Part shown: in pieces, positions 36,001 through 41,839 of the stretch
Numbering within the stretch: the stretch's first letter is position 1
How the letters are laid out: every line of letters begins with the position of its first letter
DNA from: Paenibacillus daejeonensis DSM 15491
Lineage (GTDB): Bacteria > Bacillota > Bacilli > Paenibacillales > Paenibacillaceae
Length of the DNA: 64,000 bases
Assembly: GCF_000378385.1 (NCBI RefSeq)
Contig: NZ_KB899663.1
Coordinates: 103,417 to 167,416, forward strand
Direction: 5' to 3'
Made by a program: the position numbers and the translations under genes
The notes under the pieces: model-generated
Told to the model about the DNA's origin: nothing
The model's input: only the letters and a program-made list of their open reading frames with translations
Database searches by the model: none

Positions 36001-36168
36001 GCCAAAAGGGTTGAAAAGGTAAAGATGGGCAAGAGAGGGGATTATGGTGCCGATATCGTCGGCTTTGCCCAAGGCTTCAAAGCCGGAGCGGCTTATTATT
36101 TCCAACAGGCGGAGCCGCCGAAGCAGGAGAAGCCGGGTGCGCGGCCTGGGGCAGCCCCCAAACGATAA
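30031..36168 (+). CDS. Giant membrane-anchored protein with two VWA domains
   Basis: 2045 aa. An N-terminal signal anchor (about 12-34) is followed by extracytoplasmic beta-rich sequence. VWA domain 1 (about 468-650) has an intact MIDAS, DSSGS at 475-479, the Thr of KGNTTLYDAI and the Asp of FSDGVDSD. VWA domain 2 (about 660-850) has DVSGS at 667, GGGTDIFS and YLTDAALD. Two metal-dependent adhesion sites in one chain imply ligand or protein binding outside the membrane. The remaining about 1200 residues are repetitive beta-sandwich-like and unrecognised (for example GRREEADGL repeats of the VxFRDTFRLIPE type). No sorting signal is seen at the basic, Pro-rich C-terminus. The TCS follows after 135 nt. 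Confidence 0.88.
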   Translation: MRNRLLKITKTKLALAAAALALMLAGAGFIFFLGDGEAVDPKEQTVSVLSGRTGSYEPVKERPARLVYPIGAWDTAVPYINPFGSQSSYRSAAYLANQQQELRYIDLDNRETSRLTAGEKWELEVEWTDQGADPIDDLIAYAVELDSSFYRGVQEGQWIIHARDQEETDWWAIAAEGGSGYRLTVYKELRLQPGQTVTAGTGDYDTSELYFVTNNENLRYQSLKVSLDKGQLQLTGKGSYVQGQYRRDLSYTRTLDAVKTRDYVLGDLPQDPSVPLLWKMTWSASSDPGEIAITLDEKGELQPIRDGERLGALKVRGAQLGHIKVEASPGVALQHPELSLMGDQTPEGDTLFWLPPGYWNVVVEQDGRPDGNAPLRTRLIPVSSGEMTELDMKPLIVGSYRTVEMGDASGADSELKIESVSEQGDTAIVRFMLLDAQNRQFVPTVKDVEILEGGQPGKLVKLERLETPPSVVLALDSSGSMAKSMTQVLSAARSFIEGLPDHTYIRVIDFDSQVQVLEGTTKQEVLAGLSQVKAKGNTTLYDAIIRGVELLKEKERPTVVVFSDGVDSDVEKAGTGSKASKEEVMQTVQASGIPLYTIGFGPGHDASTLLELAALSDGTYYAADDTEALNHVFLAIRDRLGNRFEATYQRPNKQAPSDVSVVSLTLDVSGSMDVEPESGNGAYRLDKMKALFHEFISQKPDSSLMQLVSFSSEISFEQMFTNRKPELLQSLGMLRAGGGTDIFSSTDRTYNSLSRIPSDKRVIVYLTDAALDVELERKAAFETLLTRIKEEGIQVLWVGLGTEDGEEAFRWAAEKSGGSYVISEDPAVLSEAFNAMLAKVEQQPAEKVALSLSITSPAADGETRVYDANTLADFPLQLSEDNKAVLQTISYEPGGKIAQYETGAASLLYGSDLPGQEVKILKRIPLDAETENKAMAWSARELLFLKRLGGVDAPAGRSFVAVDMELGSTQAKGAAYVIPDFASHFFLETNGMGSYPASTTTWLAEAPLAPPGESSVTVKSGESVRGILVFLVPDERMEQAALHFYDTNNGHLTLPLIGRTERSEIALTALPTTAEGKLSDTFRLKLTAASEQDTLGPVQFKPQTSLFKVVEGDLTSAVQSRLKFDPQQRFYLRMTTGKGPFLVPVHTGTALLPHGLLRPVTLAPGSTNKIRLAFQIPAALQQTPSELYVDLFGVAAILPVGGKAQEAGQPAAGETVYQGQGVKLRVHALSRIQDIESSRGDYVVADVTLMDAADGNGVSGFRDTFRLIPEGREEADGLRPDEITDELVFGMDQDWSVFDGTSRRGLLVFALPEGSGDRAWNLRSELFGELSLPVGQNSYPEPGLLVKHVTLPQDKAFDIALSTALTEAIRHHRARVSADAERETLQLAVLDEGRERPEQVPAPLPVLHGLWQLSEVKTMEAMQSLLEEVRWLPSSDPYYAYRHSPEAVLTQGWGTEGDLARLTGGLLARLGATPSLRKVKLTEEGKQALLELSGAEEVKAEYLPAWSYEDEAGEARIFVVPFMRDLSELGGLLYYPGAQDVQALTTIERIVSVSYLVIPQDDQGVGGITGSIGDVLGGGGGESEPAVEEIRVLDAALRLDQLGNEPLDIRAGASGELYTAILENETFQLIGKQAVDISKNTIVGVRVEVQLPGEKRVHETMLKPGESIDGVFHTIAINLPDLPEPATDTLQRAADRDYSQAGKPDDASALRWYTRNIIYRFVTNQTAYERELADSLDVVSGRTDKERVIVVTVRRPNKGAELHTSIDLQQTASRLHAGSEEAKVAFQIASGLFASRLEGVVLSGKQTDFMDIWLQSPEDTQLFLSLYSNRQADLTHMEEMELPEILIERARTSMKAFLVPDQPSMIGGEARWAWLEIDPVTYETISVLDTGEHGGFAEYLMQLERVSPVGDDYLAFMAGAFIGVSSAVWSVGAYALELDDYEQIINAAKMYTYGLGEVLGAMMSNKDLPKLEYSISPLKLKLVNREFDYLAKRVEKVKMGKRGDYGADIVGFAQGFKAGAAYYFQQAEPPKQEKPGARPGAAPKR

Positions 36169-36303
36169 GTCACATCGGAGGTGCCGCTGCGAGTAGCGCG
36201 GCGCCTTCGAACGTATCTGTACGATTCGGGCGGCGTCTGCTACACTCATATCAAAGTGATGTAAAATGATGGATTATTCGAAGATAGAAGGTAGGCGGAG
36301 GAC

Positions 36304-36975
36304 ATGATTTCGATCCTCATTGTGGACGATCAGAGGCTGCTCCGGGAGGGACTGCAGACCATTCTCCAAATGGAGGACGGGCTGCGCATCGCAGGCATCT
36401 GCGCTAATGGGGCAGAGGCGCTGCAGGCGGCTCAAGCGCACAAGCCCGATGTCGTGTTGATGGATATCAAAATGCCCATATTGGACGGTATCGAGGCGAT
36501 GAAGCGGATAAAGCGGGAGTTGCCCGGCACCGTAGTGCTGATGCTCACGACGTTTGCGGAGGATCGCTTCATCGTCGATGCGATGGCTGGCGGGGCGGAT
36601 GGTTTCCTGCTCAAAGACATGCCCTCCCGGGTCATTGTGCAGACGATCCGCGAGGCGATGAACGGGGTGGTCATGCTGCCGGCGGCGATCGCTTCCAAGC
36701 TCGCGGCCAAGTTGTCCGTGCTCTCCGAGGAGCGGGCGGATGCACTTGATGAGACGAAGCTGAAGTCGGGCGGCTATGTGTTTACGGAGCGCGAGCGCAA
36801 GATTATCTTGCTGATGGTCGAGGGCTACAGCAATCGTCAGATTGCTTCGTTGCTCTTTATGGGAGAAGGAACAGTACGCAACTATATCAGCGTCATCTAC
36901 AACAAGCTGGGTACAAGCGACCGTCAAGTGGCAATCGCCTTGCTCAAAGACTTGCTCTTGGAGGATGCGTATTGA
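36304..36975 (+). CDS. NarL/LuxR-type response regulator
   Basis: 223 aa. The REC domain (1-120) has IVDDQRLLREGL at the acidic pocket and D54 in VVLMDIKMP as the phosphoacceptor; LTTFAE and the Lys of LLKDM complete the site. The LuxR HTH is at about 155-215 (FTERERKIILLMVEGYSNRQIASLLFMGEGTVRNYISVIYNKL). Its stop overlaps the TTG start of the kinase gene by 4 nt. The two flanking operons carry the same repeated array in their promoters, so it probably controls both. Confidence 0.94.
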   Translation: MISILIVDDQRLLREGLQTILQMEDGLRIAGICANGAEALQAAQAHKPDVVLMDIKMPILDGIEAMKRIKRELPGTVVLMLTTFAEDRFIVDAMAGGADGFLLKDMPSRVIVQTIREAMNGVVMLPAAIASKLAAKLSVLSEERADALDETKLKSGGYVFTERERKIILLMVEGYSNRQIASLLFMGEGTVRNYISVIYNKLGTSDRQVAIALLKDLLLEDAY

Positions 36976-39002
36976 AGCCGAAGCTGCTGGAGCGCTGGTC
37001 ACTTGCCCTATGGCTGCTCGTATGCGGCATCACCTTCTGTACCTTCCTCCCTGCGCTGTTGATCGATCAGGACAGCCGGATGGACAGGGGGCGTGAACCC
37101 TTCGCGGCTCTGACTCGGGAATGGGAGGTAGGCTGGGGATCGCAGCAACCGGCGGCAGGGGGGTGGCAACCGCTGGATGCCGAGGCCCGCGCGGTGCTGG
37201 ACGACTATGCCGGCGTCGTCTGGCTGCAGCGCAGCTTGCCGGAGCTGCCGTGGCGAAGCCCATACCTGTTGTTCTCGCAGATGCCGCGCTTCGAGGCTTG
37301 GTTGGATGGAGAGCCGCTGTATCGGTTTAATGTGGACGGTAAACAGAAATTTATCAATCCGCTGAAGTCAATGCACCCGGTACCGGTAGGCGGGGATGCG
37401 CGGGGACAACAGCTGCTGATCCGGGCAGTATGGGACGGAGAGACGCTCTTTGGCCACGATATGGTACTTGCCGGAGAGCTCGACCAGGTGTTGTATGCGC
37501 TACTGCACGCCGAGCTCTCTTATCTCCTCTATGGGCTACTCAGCGTGACGACAGGAGTCGTAGGTATGGTGCTGGCGATCAGGCGGCGGGAGGCGCTGTA
37601 CGGCTGGTTTGCGCTGTTTGCCGGATCCATCGGAGGCGCGTTCCTGCTGTCATGCCGTTCACTGCAGTGGTTCGTGCCGATGCAGGGGGTGTATTACTGG
37701 CAGGAGCTGCTGACGCCGATCGCGATCTGGGCGTGTTTCAGCTTCTATGCCGCCGCCCTGTATGCAGACAACCCGAAGCTCCACCAGGCTATCCATCTGG
37801 CGGCCGCACTATATATGATACTGGCAGTCAGTACTGCAATCTGGCTGCCTCGGCTGTTCCTGGCCGTTGCGCCGGATGTGCATGCGATGCTTGCTTTTGC
37901 AGGATTCGCAGTTATCACATGCGCGCTGGCAGGGTTCGCGGTGGTTACCTATTCGTGGGTTCGTTCCCCCTGGCGCAGGGTCCAGCAGCCACACAACCAG
38001 CGGGAGGAGAGGACCTGGCTCATGCGGGGGTACTGGACTTTTACGCTGTGTGCACTGGTCAGTCTTGGCGCCGCGATGTTTCCGGGCTTGCTTACCCATC
38101 TGTTGAATACTCATTCCTATCTGTATCGTGTGTTCGAGGGACTGCTTCCCAACGGCCTGCTGCTGTTTATGATCTGCATGGTCATGTTCATGATCAGCAG
38201 GATGCGCCGGATCCATCTGGAGGCTGAACGAAGCGCTTCAGAACTGCTGGCCAAGCATCAGGAGCTGGCCTTGTTCCATCGCAATCTGGAAGGGCTGGTC
38301 GAGACGCGGACGGCGGAGCTGGAGAAGACGAACCGGACACTGGCCGTGACGCTGCGGGAGAAGGCGGAGACGCTGGCTGAGATGTCGGTGCTTGAGGAGC
38401 GTAACCGGATTGCCTATGAGATGCATGACGGGGTCGGCCATACCTTGACGGCGGCGATTGTACAGCTGGAAGCGACGAAGCGGCTGACGGAGCGAAACGG
38501 AGCGATGCCGACAGAGAAGCTGGACCTGCTGAGCGGGCTGGTGCGCAAAGGGCTGGACGATATCCGCCGAACCGTCCGGCTGATGAAATCGGACGAAGTT
38601 CAGCCACTGTCGCTGGAAGCGTCGCTGCGGGAGCTTCTGCAGTATACGGAGGACACGATGGAGATCCGGATCGACGCAGAGATTATACTGCCGGACGATC
38701 TGGAGCTGGGCCGGCTGACCGAGCAGACCTTGTATCACGCGCTCCAGGAAGGACTGACCAATGCGATTCGTCATGGCCGCTGTACCCATGCCCGCTTCAC
38801 TCTGCAAGTCGTAAGAGACCTGCTGCAGTTCCGCCTCGTCAGTGACGGCGAGCCGTTCGGCGCAGCTGCGCCTGGCTTTGGCCTTAATTCGATGACAGAG
38901 CGTGTGGAGCTACTGGGCGGCGAAGTGTTGATTCGCTCAGACGAAGACGAGAGCGGTTCCCCCCGGGGCTGCCGGCTGTCGATTAACTTGCCCGTGGCGT
39001 GA
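36972..39002 (+). CDS. Membrane sensor histidine kinase (7TM-type, HisKA_3)
   Basis: 676 aa. A TTG start at 36972 overlaps the regulator stop, with GGAGG 7 nt upstream. Residues 1-175 form an extracytoplasmic sensor after one membrane helix (about 9-29). Six or seven helices follow (about 176-400), resembling the 7TMR-DISM type. A coiled coil precedes the HisKA_3 box LEERNRIAYEMHDGVGHTL (His485) and an HATPase domain with YHALQEGLTNAIRHG and GFGLNSMTERV. It is the cognate kinase of the LuxR-type regulator before it. Ends in a terminator. Confidence 0.92.
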   Translation: MKPKLLERWSLALWLLVCGITFCTFLPALLIDQDSRMDRGREPFAALTREWEVGWGSQQPAAGGWQPLDAEARAVLDDYAGVVWLQRSLPELPWRSPYLLFSQMPRFEAWLDGEPLYRFNVDGKQKFINPLKSMHPVPVGGDARGQQLLIRAVWDGETLFGHDMVLAGELDQVLYALLHAELSYLLYGLLSVTTGVVGMVLAIRRREALYGWFALFAGSIGGAFLLSCRSLQWFVPMQGVYYWQELLTPIAIWACFSFYAAALYADNPKLHQAIHLAAALYMILAVSTAIWLPRLFLAVAPDVHAMLAFAGFAVITCALAGFAVVTYSWVRSPWRRVQQPHNQREERTWLMRGYWTFTLCALVSLGAAMFPGLLTHLLNTHSYLYRVFEGLLPNGLLLFMICMVMFMISRMRRIHLEAERSASELLAKHQELALFHRNLEGLVETRTAELEKTNRTLAVTLREKAETLAEMSVLEERNRIAYEMHDGVGHTLTAAIVQLEATKRLTERNGAMPTEKLDLLSGLVRKGLDDIRRTVRLMKSDEVQPLSLEASLRELLQYTEDTMEIRIDAEIILPDDLELGRLTEQTLYHALQEGLTNAIRHGRCTHARFTLQVVRDLLQFRLVSDGEPFGAAAPGFGLNSMTERVELLGGEVLIRSDEDESGSPRGCRLSINLPVA

Positions 39003-39023
39003 GAGGCGCCGCGGGCTTTTTTT
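38990..39023 (+). terminator. Intrinsic terminator after the sensor kinase
   Basis: GCCCGTGGCG (38990-38999) pairs with CGCCGCGGGC (39007-39016; one G-U pair), followed by seven Ts. Confidence 0.85.
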
Positions 39024-39087
39024 GTACTTGTAGAATTTATAGTTTCCGGGGCCCCCTCAAAGTACCTGATTACGCTTCGAAGCCAAG

Positions 39088-39110
39088 CCCCACTTTGTGG
39101 GGATATTTTA
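39088..39110 (+). terminator. Possible second terminator
   Basis: CCCCAC-TTT-GTGGGG (39088-39102) followed by ATATTTTA. The T run is interrupted, so the call is weak. Confidence 0.35.
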
Positions 39111-39157
39111 TTGTGCCTTTTTATCCTTCGCCACCGGGCGCTGACAAGTGACAGCCA

Positions 39158-39212
39158 TGACAACATTGATGACAGTCTGTAACTATTGCTGGCGGCTGGA
39201 TTCTCCTACAAT
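39158..39212 (+). promoter_or_regulatory. Shared regulatory array B, upstream of the lipoprotein-SLH-GH44 operon
   Basis: TGACA (39158) - N7 - TGACAG (39170) - N2 - TGTAACT (39178-39184) - N22 - TACAAT (39207-39212), the same layout as array A at 29560. An extra TGACA/TGACAG pair lies just upstream (39142-39154). Confidence 0.65.
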
Positions 39213-39253
39213 TAAGGTAATCCACTTCGAGTCAGGAAAGGATGTCATCTAGC

Positions 39254-39745
39254 GTGAAAGTCAAAACTACGGTCGCTATTGCCGCTCTCACCCTGCTGCT
39301 GATCGCCGGAGGCTGCTCTGGCGAGTCCGCCGACGAGACTACCCCTCCCGCTCCAACCCCCACCAATGAACAAGGCTCGATAACATTTGAGACGCCCGCC
39401 GGCGGCGAAATGACCGCATCAAGCGAGAACAAGCGCTCGGAGATGCTCCATGAAGATATTCCCCTTCCGGACCAAGTCATCATCTCTGCCACGATGGAAC
39501 AGCCGGACCAAGGGGCCGTGACGATCTCGTTTGATGTCAAGCAGCCGCTTGAAGAGGTCATCCAGCTCTATAAGGATGCGATCACCACAAGTGGTTTTAC
39601 GGAGACAATGCCTACCACGCAAGAAGAGGATCACTTTTGGTTTTCGGGCACAAGAGACAATGAGCAGTTGGTCGTTATCCTGAACAAAAACTTCGACCAG
39701 GATGGATGGGTATACGGCTCGATTGCCTACACCAACAAAGGATAA
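39254..39745 (+). CDS. Lipoprotein, paralogue of the one at 41389
   Basis: 163 aa. The GTG at 39254 gives a typical lipoprotein signal, VKVKTTVAIAALTLLLIAGGC (lipobox LIAGGC). ATG 39242 directly abuts AAAGG, so it is less likely, but it cannot be excluded. After a Thr/Pro-rich spacer, a compact domain with HEDIPLPDQVIISA and LEEVIQLYKDAITTSGF is shared with the lipoprotein at 41389. It is the first gene after array B. The function is unknown; it could be a sensor partner of the SLH protein. Confidence 0.8.
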   Translation: MKVKTTVAIAALTLLLIAGGCSGESADETTPPAPTPTNEQGSITFETPAGGEMTASSENKRSEMLHEDIPLPDQVIISATMEQPDQGAVTISFDVKQPLEEVIQLYKDAITTSGFTETMPTTQEEDHFWFSGTRDNEQLVVILNKNFDQDGWVYGSIAYTNKG

Positions 39746-39760
39746 GGAAGTGATTAGAGG

Positions 39761-41011
39761 ATGAACAACCGCAAAAAAGCGCACCAATGGCTGACGGTAA
39801 CAAAAATGTTGGCTGTTCTCGTACTGGCCTTGATTGCTGTCGGACCGGCAGCGATGGCACAGCAGAATGTGAAGGTATATGTGGGAGGCCAGTCGTTGCA
39901 GTTTGGCGGGCAGCAGCCAGTGATTATCAAAGGAACGACGCTGGTGCCGTTCCGGGCCATGTTCGAGGCATTGGGCTTTGATGTGGTTTGGCATGCGGGG
40001 AGCAAGACGGCTGTCGGAACCAAAGACGGCTTGAAGATCGAGCTGACAGTAAATAAGGGCACAGCGCTTGTGAACGGCAAGTCCCAGTCGCTTAGTGTAC
40101 CTGCACAGGTCATGAAAGGCAGTACTATGATTCCGCTGCGCTTCGTCTCGGAACATAGTGGCTATGAGGTGAATTATGCCAAAGAAGCGGGCGCGACAGT
40201 CATCCGGATTGGCGGTGGCAGTGGCGGTCCCGCGCCAGGTGGCGCGGGCGCTCCGAGTCCTGGTACAGGAGGGCACACGGTTGTCGAGCCGGGCATCGTC
40301 AAAGGCCGGGTTGTCGATGCCGAAGGCCAGCCGCTGCAAGGCGCTCTGGTGACGGCCGACAACCAATTGCTGTACAACAGCAATGCGCAGGCGGTAACAG
40401 ACGCTAATGGTTATTATCGCATCCCGCTGGGCATGGAGGCCTCTACGTACATGGCATATGCCGAATACGCGACGACGCTTAACGGTCAGAAATATGTTAT
40501 GGACCTTGTGTCTGTCAATGATGCCCCATTTGCCGGCACGGAAGGGGCGATCCGCGACTTCAAGCAGGTCCTGGACAGTTCCGGGCCATCGGGCGGCAGT
40601 GGCTACGTCCTGTTCTACATGATGGATCTTATCCATCCGCTCGATCCGATCGCCGTGCCGCCTGACCGCGACGATGTGACGCTGACGCTTAAGCCTGTAT
40701 CGCCTGGGCTGAACGGCAAGGTCGGACAGACGATCGTAAGCAAGGGCAGCAATTCCAATAATGGATATGGTGTGCATCATGTTCCGATCGGCACGTACGA
40801 GATTAGCGCGACTTACGCGCCTCCCGGCGAGGAGCCGCAGCAGATGCTGATCCGCTTGGTGGAGCGGGGGCAGGATAAGCCATTCTATAAATCGGTAACG
40901 ACAGATTTTGAAACGGTAGTATCCAAAATATATAGGATCCAACTGGAACTCAAGCTGGATGTCGTCCCGCCGCCGCCACCTTCCTACGATCCTGACGATT
41001 GGGAATGGTAA
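39761..41011 (+). CDS. Copper-amine-oxidase-like stalk domain protein with carboxypeptidase-regulatory-like module
   Basis: 416 aa. The signal peptide ends near AMA-QQ. The stalk domain (about 38-150: VYVGGQSLQFGGQQPVIIKGTTLVPFRAMFEALGF and STMIPLRFVSEHSGYEV) is the Cu_amine_oxidN1 type common in Paenibacillus surface proteins; it is not an oxidase. A Gly/Pro linker leads to a beta-sandwich (IVKGRVVDAEGQPLQGALVTA, about 182-250) of the carboxypeptidase-regulatory type, and a further beta-rich part ends PPPPPSYDPDDWEW. It is 15 nt from the preceding gene. Confidence 0.88.
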   Translation: MNNRKKAHQWLTVTKMLAVLVLALIAVGPAAMAQQNVKVYVGGQSLQFGGQQPVIIKGTTLVPFRAMFEALGFDVVWHAGSKTAVGTKDGLKIELTVNKGTALVNGKSQSLSVPAQVMKGSTMIPLRFVSEHSGYEVNYAKEAGATVIRIGGGSGGPAPGGAGAPSPGTGGHTVVEPGIVKGRVVDAEGQPLQGALVTADNQLLYNSNAQAVTDANGYYRIPLGMEASTYMAYAEYATTLNGQKYVMDLVSVNDAPFAGTEGAIRDFKQVLDSSGPSGGSGYVLFYMMDLIHPLDPIAVPPDRDDVTLTLKPVSPGLNGKVGQTIVSKGSNSNNGYGVHHVPIGTYEISATYAPPGEEPQQMLIRLVERGQDKPFYKSVTTDFETVVSKIYRIQLELKLDVVPPPPPSYDPDDWEW

Positions 41012-41050
41012 GTTGCTGGGACAAAATAAAAGAAAGGCGCTGACCTAACT

Positions 41051-41380
41051 ATGAGTCAACAAGAGCTGGCAATGGACCAAACGGATATCGACAAGCATAA
41101 AGGCGTTGCGGCACTCGGATATATTATCTTTCTGATTCCGATCCTCGCGGCGCGGGATTCGCGGTACGCCATGTACCATGCCAATCAAGGGCTGGTGCTG
41201 CTGCTCGTCGCGGTGGCGATCAATATCATCGGCATGGTGATCCCAATCATCGGCTGGCTGCTGATTGCGCCGCTGGGGACGATCGGCGTCCTCATCCTAG
41301 CTATCATCGGTATCCTCCATGCGGTGAACGGGCAGAGCAAGCCGCTGCCACTGATTGGCGGCATCAAGTTGTTGAAGTGA
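41051..41380 (+). CDS. DUF4870-like membrane protein
   Basis: 109 aa. Three hydrophobic helices (about 20-33, 48-68, 76-94) with ARDSRYAMYHANQGLVLLLV between the first two, the pattern of small DUF4870-type proteins (the Tic20-like fold). The function is unknown. It lies between a surface protein and a lipoprotein in the same operon. Confidence 0.75.
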   Translation: MSQQELAMDQTDIDKHKGVAALGYIIFLIPILAARDSRYAMYHANQGLVLLLVAVAINIIGMVIPIIGWLLIAPLGTIGVLILAIIGILHAVNGQSKPLPLIGGIKLLK

Positions 41381-41388
41381 GGAGATGC

Positions 41389-41835
41389 ATGAACGTGACT
41401 AAGATACGGAAAAGCGTGGTGGCCAGCATTATGCTGGCCGCCATCCTGATGACGGTAGGATGTTCTTCGCCCCATAACAGGATGGGGCATACGGAAGACG
41501 GCAAGAAGACCACGTACTCAAGCGAACAGGTGCTTCCTGAAGATTTCCCCGACGATATCCCGTTCCCTTCAGACTATATTGTGACAGGTTCAATCACGAC
41601 GGAGATGGGGCACACGGTCACCTTTGAGTCAACGGAGCCGTTTGAAGTCGTCGCGAACCTGTATAGAGACTACACGGAGCAAGCGGGATACGAGGAGAGT
41701 TACTTGATGGATGAAGCGGACTTCTACAATTATACAGGAGCCAAGGGTGATGAGAATTTTGTCAGTACTCTGACGCTCGATTTGGAGGACAACAAGACTG
41801 TAACCGGCATAATCGTCTATGGGAAGGGACGTTAG
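41389..41835 (+). CDS. Lipoprotein, paralogue of the one at 39254
   Basis: 148 aa. ATG 41389 has GAGGAG 4 nt upstream; GTG 41395 is possible. Lipobox LMTVGC. The mature part DFPDDIPFPSDYIVTGSI...FEVVANLYRDYTEQAGYEESY aligns with IPLPDQVIISATM...LEEVIQLYKDAITTSGFTETM in the 39254 product, so they share one domain. It ends 4 nt before the start of the giant SLH gene. Confidence 0.82.
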   Translation: MNVTKIRKSVVASIMLAAILMTVGCSSPHNRMGHTEDGKKTTYSSEQVLPEDFPDDIPFPSDYIVTGSITTEMGHTVTFESTEPFEVVANLYRDYTEQAGYEESYLMDEADFYNYTGAKGDENFVSTLTLDLEDNKTVTGIIVYGKGR

Positions 41836-41839
41836 TCTG

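Noticed and set aside
39419-40942. 507-codon minus-strand ORF opposite the lipoprotein and stalk-domain genes
   Set aside because: No ribosome binding site or domain; the plus strand has clear signal peptides and folds.
39761-41011. Functional copper amine oxidase
   Set aside because: Only the stalk (N1) domain is present. The catalytic domain with the topaquinone Tyr is absent, so it is a structural surface domain.
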